NCBI GenBank assembly: GCA_949346185.1
Contig: CASGVX010000001.1
Location: forward strand, 1 to 39,825
Origin: an uncultured Lachnospiraceae bacterium
GTDB lineage: Bacteria > Bacillota > Clostridia > Lachnospirales > Lachnospiraceae
DNA length: 39,825 nt
Direction: 5' to 3'
Part shown: positions 33,971 through 39,825 of the stretch, in pieces
How positions within the stretch are numbered: the first letter of the stretch is position 1
How the letters are laid out: every line of letters begins with the position of its first letter
Notes under the pieces: model-generated
The model's input: only the letters and a program-made list of their open reading frames with translations
Told to the model about the DNA's origin: nothing
The model's database searches: none
Program-made: the position numbers and the translations under genes

Positions 33971-34129
33971 CTATTCCTCCTCTGCGCTGTCAGAACCCTC
34001 GAGTTCCGCTCTCAGGCAAGCTGGAAGTTCCACTTCGCCCCAACTTTGTCCGCTTGTTCTGGATACGGGAATCTTCTGCCCCATATTGCTCAGCACCTGA
34101 TTTGCCTTTTCCTTCCATGTCTGTCTCAT
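33971..34129 (-). CDS. agrD: AgrD-like autoinducing peptide precursor, probable Ser-lactone
   Basis: This 52-aa ORF is too short for usual gene calling. ATG at 34129 follows GGAGGTAGCGAG, and it starts 16 bp after agrB. The N-terminal half (MRQTWKEKANQVLSNMGQK) can form an amphipathic helix as in AgrD. The segment VSRTSGQSW is followed by GEVELPACL, which parallels S. aureus AgrD-I, where the ring CDFIM is followed by DEVEVPKEL. By this alignment the signal ring would be S26-G-Q-S-W30, a serine lactone. The only Cys (38) lies in the conserved recognition part and is an unlikely ring residue. The tail is acidic (GSDSAEEE). Confidence 0.82.
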   Translation of the reverse strand: MRQTWKEKANQVLSNMGQKIPVSRTSGQSWGEVELPACLRAELEGSDSAEEE

Positions 34130-34145
34130 CTCGCTACCTCCTAAC

Positions 34146-34739
34146 TCACTGCATGACTACTGCACCTTTCCTACTCCTATACAGCACCACGAGAAGCACT
34201 TCCATCTCTTGGAACATCAATGCCCAGAGAACGATATTCCCCAGTTCCGCCGGCAGGAACGGGAAGGCACATCCCCAGAAAGCCAGTACAGAAAGCGCCT
34301 TCTTTTTCATGCCCCTTCTCTGCTGATCTGTATAGTTGAGCTGCTGCTGGGATGCCAGCGGCGTCCAATGATGGATTTCTACCGCAAGAAGCACCACCAC
34401 GCCCCCCACTGCAGAAACAGGTAGAAAAAGAAACTCTGACAAGATGAGAATCACTGCGAAGTTGACCAGAGAGGATAATAGACACCCCACCATCGTCTTA
34501 CGATGACTTCCTCCCATAAATGTCCTCACACTGCATAATGCCGCATATGCCAGATAAAACTTACCCAAATCATGGCATAGCCCGAACACGAGAGAAAGAA
34601 GGAAAAACTTCTCGCTCTCATCCAGTAAGACCTGCAGCGCATATTGTACTTTTGCCACAATCAATTCATCCCCATGCTTCTCTGTCTCCAGCACATTCAT
34701 AATGCGTCTGGCAATCTTATCATTCGTATCCTGCCACAT
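34146..34739 (-). CDS. agrB: AgrB-like peptide-processing membrane protease
   Basis: The 197-aa membrane protein has about five or six hydrophobic segments and the AgrB catalytic pair H79 and C86 in RTFMGGSHRKTMVGC, with the same seven-residue spacing as the S. aureus enzyme. AgrB cuts the AgrD precursor at the end of the signal and forms the ring. The start at 34739 is preferred because GGAGGAAAGCC stands upstream; an in-frame TTG at 34802 is less likely. It is transcribed divergently from the regulator. Confidence 0.93.
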   Translation of the reverse strand: MWQDTNDKIARRIMNVLETEKHGDELIVAKVQYALQVLLDESEKFFLLSLVFGLCHDLGKFYLAYAALCSVRTFMGGSHRKTMVGCLLSSLVNFAVILILSEFLFLPVSAVGGVVVLLAVEIHHWTPLASQQQLNYTDQQRRGMKKKALSVLAFWGCAFPFLPAELGNIVLWALMFQEMEVLLVVLYRSRKGAVVMQ

Positions 34740-34775
34740 GGCTTTCCTCCTTTGTTCTGCCCCCTCATGTATTGT

Positions 34776-34802
34776 TTTATAACAAGATTCGACATTTTTC
34801 AA
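34776..34802 (-). promoter_or_regulatory. Candidate weak promoter of agrBD
   Basis: TTGAAA (34802-34797) and TATAAA (34781-34776), minus strand, spacer only 15 bp. Suboptimal spacing is what an activator-dependent agr promoter would show. LytTR-like boxes lie 22 bp upstream of the -35. Confidence 0.5.
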
Positions 34803-34823
34803 GGGGTTTTTGGTCTACACGTC

Positions 34824-34853
34824 ACGAACGACAAAGAAAACGACCTGAACGAC
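34824..34853 (-). promoter_or_regulatory. Direct repeats, probable LytTR-regulator binding site
   Basis: On the minus strand GTCGTTCAG (34853-34845) and GTCGTTCGT (34832-34824) are spaced start to start by 21 bp, with a weaker GTCGTTTTC between. Paired 9-bp repeats separated by 12 bp, with a CGTTNR(G/T) core, match the LytTR consensus. The site stands between agrB and the regulator gene. Confidence 0.72.
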
Positions 34854-34865
34854 ATTTTTTTCGCT

Positions 34866-34893
34866 TTGACGAAAGGTGAAAACAGTCTATAAT
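34866..34893 (+). promoter_or_regulatory. Promoter of the LytTR regulator-kinase genes
   Basis: TTGACG (34866-34871) and TATAAT (34888-34893), 16-bp spacer. The direct repeats end 12 bp upstream of the -35. Confidence 0.75.
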
Positions 34894-34930
34894 AGAACCA
34901 TACATGTCGAAAAAGGAAAGGAGAATTCTG

Positions 34931-35665
34931 ATGGAACAAGTGCACAGAATTTTGATCGTGGAGGATAACGAACTGCAGAGGAGCGAACTGATGGACCATC
35001 TCCAGAAACTACATCCCTCTCTGGTCATCCAGTCCGCCACAAACTTGCAGGAAGCAGAAATCATATTGCAGGATTCCATTCTGGATAATGCATTTCTCCA
35101 CCTGTTCCTCCTAGACATCCATCTCTCCAGCAACGAGAAGAGGCACGAGGGATTCCAGTTCGCCGAGCTGATCCGTTCCCACACGGTGTACCAGATGACG
35201 CCGTTAATATTCCTCACCAGCAATAAGCAGCAAATAGAGTTTGCGCTAAATAACTTTCACTGTTATAATTATATCAAGAAGCCTTACGACTGCGGAGAGA
35301 TTGCCAAGCAGGTACAGCACCTCCTGCTGTCCCACATCATCCGGCAGGAGACTCTCTTTATCCGGGATACCCGGCGCATTGCCCACAGAATCAATCTGGA
35401 GAGCATCCTCTTTCTGGAGTCCAATGGCCATACCTTGAAGATTGTGTGCCCGGACAGCACGATTATCACCCGGGACTACACCCTTACCACCGTGGAGGAA
35501 CGTCTGGGAGATGCCTACTTCCGATGCCATCGAAAATACATTGTCAATACCAGACTGATTGAGAATTACGACAGCCTGTGCTCCAATGTACAGATTCGGA
35601 ACCACGCAATCCCGGTGGGCAGGGTATACAAGGATAAACTGCTGGAAAGCATACAACTGACATAG
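34931..35665 (+). CDS. LytTR-type response regulator (AgrA-like)
   Basis: The 244-aa protein has a receiver domain (E11-D12, phospho-acceptor D62 in LFLLDIHLS, K in YIKKPYD) and a LytTR DNA-binding domain (about 140-244; ILFLESNGHTLKI, then FRCHRKYIVN). LytTR domains bind paired 9-bp direct repeats, as found at 34824-34853. The start at 34931 (MEQVHRI) is used because AAGGAG lies eight bases upstream; the ATG at 34904 has none. It is 13 bp before the kinase gene. Confidence 0.93.
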   Translation: MEQVHRILIVEDNELQRSELMDHLQKLHPSLVIQSATNLQEAEIILQDSILDNAFLHLFLLDIHLSSNEKRHEGFQFAELIRSHTVYQMTPLIFLTSNKQQIEFALNNFHCYNYIKKPYDCGEIAKQVQHLLLSHIIRQETLFIRDTRRIAHRINLESILFLESNGHTLKIVCPDSTIITRDYTLTTVEERLGDAYFRCHRKYIVNTRLIENYDSLCSNVQIRNHAIPVGRVYKDKLLESIQLT

Positions 35666-35678
35666 ATGGGAGGATGCG

Positions 35679-36962
35679 ATGTCATTATCCATGAGCCTGT
35701 TCGGCATTTTGATTGAAAATCTTTGCACTTTTCTGCTGCTGAAATCTTTTCAGGGAAAATCCAAGGTTCCCGATTGGGTGGATGTGATTTTTTTTCTGCC
35801 TGGTTTCGTTTTGGCTCCCCTTCCTGATTCCTATGGTGTCTTTGCATTAATTTATTGCCAAGCGGTAACATTCTTATACTGTTACACAAGGTCAGGAAGA
35901 AAACTTCTCCCAGCAGTATTACTGCTCTGCCCTGTGGCTATTTTTTCACAATTTATACAGGGGCTGGTCATCCTACTGCTGACCCCGGTGATGAAAGTGC
36001 TCCCCATCGTCTACCTGCCTCTGGTGGGCAGCATCTCCACGCTGTTCCTGATCGTGCTGGTGTCTTTTTTTGCTCCCTGCGCAATCCTCTATCGAAGAAT
36101 ACTTACAGGAGGATTTCCTTTGAAATTCCTAGTATTGAACACTTATCTGGGAATCATTCTAAAGACCCTGTTCTACAAAATTCACATGACTGACATTTAT
36201 GAATTTGCGAACTTGCTATTCGCATCTCTTTTCTTGATGCTCTCTGTAAACATCTGTATCTTCTATTATGAGAATCAGTTGAAAGAAAAGCAGAAGGCTC
36301 TGCTGGTTTACGAGAAGAACAAGCCGCTGCTGGAGACGCTGATTGGCGATATCCGCTCAAGCCAGCACGAATACACCAACCGCCTCCAGTCCATTGCTGC
36401 ACTGGTAAATGTATGCCAAGACTATGATTCCCTGCGGGAATCATTGCTGAAATATACTAAGAAATACAATACCGTCCATAAATGCTATCCTCTATTGGCT
36501 TTAAATATGCCATTGGTGGCCAGTACCCTGTACAACCTCACCACCATGGCAGAAAAAAAGGACATCACGATACTTTACGATATTCCAAGCCCAGAATTAA
36601 AGTGCAGGGTATCGGAACATATTATCGTGGATTTCCTCCACATCCTCACCCAGAATGCCATCGAGGCCACTTCTCCGGGAGGGTACATCTATATCACTCT
36701 GGAAAATCAGGAGGAAGTATTTTATTTTGAAGTGCAGAATCCAGTGGATCACTATATTTTACAGGATGAATTCAAACTCTTCTTCCAGAAAGGCTATAGC
36801 ACGAAGACGAACGAATCCCATCCTAAGCCAGAATTTGCCATGCCCCATGGGTATGGTTTGTCGGAACTGTTGAGCCAGGTAAACAAGCTGGGCGGAATGG
36901 TAAGTGCCGACTGCATCTTTCATGAAGACAAGAATTGGGCGTTTTTTTCACTGACCCTGTAG
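35679..36962 (+). CDS. GHKL sensor histidine kinase (AgrC-like)
   Basis: The 427-aa protein has about six hydrophobic segments in the first 200 residues, a coiled linker, the phospho-acceptor in SSQHEYTNRLQSIAALV (H230), the N box LTQNAIEATSPGG and a G box GYGLSELLSQVNKLGG. This is the AgrC/FsrC layout, which reads cyclic peptides. ATG at 35679 follows GGAGG. Its stop overlaps the stop of the converging zinc-binding lipoprotein gene by 15 bp. Confidence 0.93.
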   Translation: MSLSMSLFGILIENLCTFLLLKSFQGKSKVPDWVDVIFFLPGFVLAPLPDSYGVFALIYCQAVTFLYCYTRSGRKLLPAVLLLCPVAIFSQFIQGLVILLLTPVMKVLPIVYLPLVGSISTLFLIVLVSFFAPCAILYRRILTGGFPLKFLVLNTYLGIILKTLFYKIHMTDIYEFANLLFASLFLMLSVNICIFYYENQLKEKQKALLVYEKNKPLLETLIGDIRSSQHEYTNRLQSIAALVNVCQDYDSLRESLLKYTKKYNTVHKCYPLLALNMPLVASTLYNLTTMAEKKDITILYDIPSPELKCRVSEHIIVDFLHILTQNAIEATSPGGYIYITLENQEEVFYFEVQNPVDHYILQDEFKLFFQKGYSTKTNESHPKPEFAMPHGYGLSELLSQVNKLGGMVSADCIFHEDKNWAFFSLTL

Positions 36963-37973
36963 GGCCTCCCGAAGCACGTCCACGTTTTTTTCCATCAGTT
37001 CCAGATATCCGATGCCCCTGTCAAAATTCCTCTTGCTGATATTGTGCACCGCATTCAATTGCGCCTTTTTTGCGCCAGTCTCATCGCAGATGGTGTTGCA
37101 CATTAGTTGGCTGGACAGTTCCATGTGAAATACCACAGGAATTTTATCTTCCTTCACTTTGTCAATCAAGAATGCGATGGTCTCCACGCTTGCCCCGGTC
37201 TGAGTAGAGCATCCGGGGTAGGCGGCATAGTACTTCAGTCCATAGGCATCCGCAAAATAGCGAAAAGGGAATCGATCTGCCACCACAATCTCCCTGCGCT
37301 TGCTGTTAGACACTACCTGAGTAAATTTTTGATCTAGAACTTCTAATTTCTTTTGATATTGTTCTGCATTTTTCTGATACAGACCAGCATTTTTCTGATC
37401 TAATTGAGATAATTTTCCGCAAAGCCCCTCCACAATCTGCATGGCATTTTTGGGCGAAGTCCACACATGCTCATCAAACTCCTTCTCATCACCATGACTG
37501 TCAGCATTCTCTTCCTGAGCCCCTTCTTCATCTCCATGACCATCAGCTTCCTCCTGATGCGCCTCTTCATCATGCTCTTCCACTTCCATCCCTTCCACAA
37601 TCTCTTCCTCCACCACCTCGTCCACCAAGTCCATCAGCCGAACGCACTCCAGATGCTCATTATCCACTGACTCTACGATGGTATCGGCCCAAGCATCCGA
37701 TTCGCCACCCACTGTGACAAATAAATCCGCATCCTGCACCGTCTTCATGTCCTTAGGCGTGGGATCAAAGGTGTGAACATCTGCCCCCGGCAGCATGAGC
37801 ATGGATAAATTGATGGCTTCTCCCCCAATGTGCCGGAGAAAATCATACTCTGCAAAGACTGTGGCCACTACCTTCAGCCTATCATCTTTTTTATGGCTTC
37901 TGGGAGCGCCACACCCCCAGAAGCCAATCATTACTGCCATGGCGCAAACCATGCATAAAATATTTTTCTTCAT
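36948..37973 (-). CDS. Zinc-type ABC transporter substrate-binding lipoprotein
   Basis: The 341-aa protein has a lipoprotein signal with lipobox GFWGC (C21), a ZnuA/AdcA fold (VVATVFAEYDFLRHIGG near the start, DVHTFDPTP as first metal site, EHVWTSP as second), and a long acidic loop of about 50 residues with six or seven His, typical for zinc-handling proteins. The third site reads HMELSSQ. No permease or ATPase partner is in the window. The start at 37973 (MKKNIL) has AGGA upstream, though close. Confidence 0.9.
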   Translation of the reverse strand: MKKNILCMVCAMAVMIGFWGCGAPRSHKKDDRLKVVATVFAEYDFLRHIGGEAINLSMLMLPGADVHTFDPTPKDMKTVQDADLFVTVGGESDAWADTIVESVDNEHLECVRLMDLVDEVVEEEIVEGMEVEEHDEEAHQEEADGHGDEEGAQEENADSHGDEKEFDEHVWTSPKNAMQIVEGLCGKLSQLDQKNAGLYQKNAEQYQKKLEVLDQKFTQVVSNSKRREIVVADRFPFRYFADAYGLKYYAAYPGCSTQTGASVETIAFLIDKVKEDKIPVVFHMELSSQLMCNTICDETGAKKAQLNAVHNISKRNFDRGIGYLELMEKNVDVLREALQGQ

Positions 37974-38032
37974 ATTTCCTATTCCTATTTTTCTTGCCAC
38001 CCTCATACTCTGCCTTGTCATGCAACCGCCGC

Positions 38033-39778
38033 CTACTTCCTCACGCGTTTTGACCTTGTCTTGCTACAACTGCTCTGTACCTTCTTCCCTGCATTTCCAT
38101 ACGCCCTCACCCGGACATAATATTTCTTTCCCGCCTTCAGCTTCTTAAAAGTAACGGCTTTGGCTGCTTTCACTGTCTTTTTCTTAACATTCTTCTTGAA
38201 CTTCTGATTCGTGGATATCTGAATCACGTACTTTTCCGCATTCTTCACCTTACCAAATCTAACCGTCAAAGTCTTTTTCTTAGAAGAAAGTTTTTTAATG
38301 ACAGGCTTCTTTAGCTTAATCACCTTTTCTGGAACGTCGGGCACCTTCTTAGACGCCATCACAATCTTGAAAGCAGCTTTCGCCGTCCCCCGGTAATCTC
38401 CCATGCCGGTCATCACCACATAGGCATCGCCGATTCCTACATTATCATGATATGACAGAGCATAATCCTTCCCCTCCGTCAATACCTTCCCAGCCACTGT
38501 GACCGCAACTGCTGGCTTGACAGGATTCCCCGTATAGATATGATCTGCAATCGCCTTGATGTTCGCCCCAGTCAGCAGAAAATACTTTGCATCAGCCCGA
38601 TAGCCCGAATCGGCCACATCAAACAGACTGATGCCATCCACCCTGCGAAGGCAGGAAGTCACCCCCCGCAGCAGTTGATCCGGCTGATAGGCATATTCGC
38701 CTCCCACCAAATTCTCATCCACAATTCCCTTCTCCACATCCACATATTTTCCAGAGGCATCAAATAACGTCTTTCCATTTTTTATAAAGGAAGAATCCTC
38801 CAATGGATTGGCACTGCCCTCCAAAAGCCCCACTGCAATCATGCATTGGGCCAAAGTCCACGCATTGTCGCTGGCTCCTGAAAAACCGCCCGTCTGATTG
38901 TCCTGCATGGCAGAAAGCATTCCCATCACCTTTTCACAGGCCTCCTTCACTGCCGTGCCATCCACGCCCTCCACTTTTCTGGAGACATAGGGCGCCAACG
39001 CCTGCACGCACATGGCTGCAGAATCCAGCGTAGCCCCCCACTGGTTATCCAGATCTGCTGCCATCCCTATCTGGTTATCCACGTCAGCCAGCAGATTATT
39101 CACCAGCTCCTTTTCCGTCACATGCCCATCCCCTGTACTCCACGCTGCTGCAGAAGCATGCATGGCGAAGAGAATCAGCGCTTCTCTGGTAAAAGTGGTG
39201 GCATTTGCTATATCATAGAGCGACCTGTCGGTGATTTTCTCCACCAAGTTCACGCCCCCTGCCTTAGTAATATCCACCCCTAGGGAAGATAATACCAAGG
39301 CAATCTTGGTATAATTAATCAACACATATCGATTCCCCTCATAGGAGGCAAAGCTCATCTCTTTTCCTGTAGAGGGTTCATAAATCTTTCCCTGCTCCTT
39401 CATCCCCTGGAGCTGGGATAAAATCTTCTTGCACACGTCGTCATAAAATGCATTCGCCTGAAAGCCCGACTGCACCAGAGAAAATACGGCGTAAAGGCTG
39501 TCCGTATCCTCAATGCCAGGAACATAAGCTCTCTTTTTGAAATTCACCTGATATATTTTTTCTGCCAGCAGTTTTTCTTGAGCCTTGGCATTCTGCAATA
39601 CTCCTGCCTGATCCGGCTTTTTGCTGGTATCATTGTCATAGCAGGAACATTGCTTCGGCATATCTTCAAATGTCCCATATACCAAACTAATCTGGTCATT
39701 TTCCTGCAAGGGATAGTCTCCGATGCCAAATCCGTAGCCGGTAGCCGGATTCTGAGGTTCTGCCCCATTGTGACGGAG
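38033..39778 (-). pseudogene. Prenyltransferase/squalene-cyclase-like surface protein, 5' end missing or broken
   Basis: The frame is open from a TGA at 39781-39779 to the stop at 38033 and contains no ATG or GTG before residue 24; the first possible start is a TTG at 39709 with no ribosome site. The sequence before this TTG (NGAEPQNPATGYGFGIGDYP, then LQENDQISLVYG) resembles the end of a DUF4430-type domain, so coding clearly began farther upstream. Then come a helical repeat domain (prenyltransferase-like, about 90-340), a beta domain with GKDYALSYHDNVGIG, and a lysine-rich FnIII-like C-terminus (KKYYVRVRAY). No secretion signal remains. An inverted repeat (39766-39796) sits at the break. 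Confidence 0.7.
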
Positions 39779-39796
39779 TCAATCTGTCTCACAATG
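39766..39796. repeat. Inverted repeat at the break of the surface-protein gene
   Basis: CATTGTGA (39766-39773) and TCACAATG (39789-39796) are perfect 8-bp arms around a 15-base centre. They lie where the reading frame is interrupted. This could be the end of an inserted element cut off by the window edge. Confidence 0.5.
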
Positions 39797-39825
39797 AATT
39801 TTATGAAAAGCTGGTGGAATGCGAC

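Noticed and set aside
34015..34017. Cys38 of AgrD as the thiolactone residue
   Set aside because: It lies in the segment ELPACL that aligns with the conserved recognition part after the signal, and no aromatic or hydrophobic ring end follows at the right distance.

Overview
The window looks like chromosomal DNA of a spore-forming member of the Clostridia, most likely a Lachnospiraceae. The signs are T-box leaders for tryptophan and isoleucine, a spoIIR gene, an agr-type peptide quorum-sensing locus, strong GGAGG ribosome binding sites, and housekeeping genes of Firmicutes type. No rRNA, tRNA, CRISPR array, phage or intact transposon was found. The family-level assignment is an inference.

Left part (1-12.3 kb, almost all on the minus strand). 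The window opens inside trpE, which sits behind a Trp-specifying T-box leader. Next comes a long same-direction series. In transcription order it is an ABC ATPase, an FtsX-type permease, an OmpR-family regulator, a short-loop sensor kinase, a MntA/HepT-type nucleotidyltransferase-HEPN pair, an SNF2 helicase and a SWIM zinc-finger protein. Upstream of it lie two paralogous proteins that fuse hemerythrin to a CheX-like domain.

Middle part (12.7-28.9 kb). This holds a THUMP rRNA methyltransferase, argJ, a glycosyltransferase, a class A penicillin-binding protein with unusual tails, spoIIR (divergent from the PBP), a DUF1934 protein and a membrane chemoreceptor. It continues with a polar amino-acid ABC system whose binding protein and permease are fused, a sodium:neurotransmitter-type symporter, a C_GCAxxG_C_C-GGDEF-EAL fusion and a GNAT acetyltransferase.

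Right part (29-39.8 kb). ileS, a long eukaryote-like type with an altered HIGH motif, sits behind an Ile T-box. After a bidirectional terminator comes a quorum-sensing locus split into two divergent arms. The minus arm is agrB, a previously uncalled 52-aa agrD and a PaaK/CapK-like adenylate-forming enzyme. The plus arm is a LytTR regulator followed by a GHKL sensor kinase. The 92-bp gap between agrB's ribosome binding site region and the regulator promoter holds direct repeats with a 21-bp period that suit LytTR binding. The agrD product appears to encode a serine-lactone peptide instead of a cysteine thiolactone. A zinc-type binding lipoprotein and an N-terminally broken prenyltransferase-like surface protein close the window.

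The best candidate for something undescribed is the agr locus: a probable Ser-lactone signal, a co-transcribed adenylate-forming enzyme and shared LytTR boxes. Next come the redox-Cys/c-di-GMP fusion and the paired hemerythrin-CheX proteins, one with an intact and one with a degenerate phosphatase motif. Starts were adjusted by eye to the best ribosome binding site. No searches were run.
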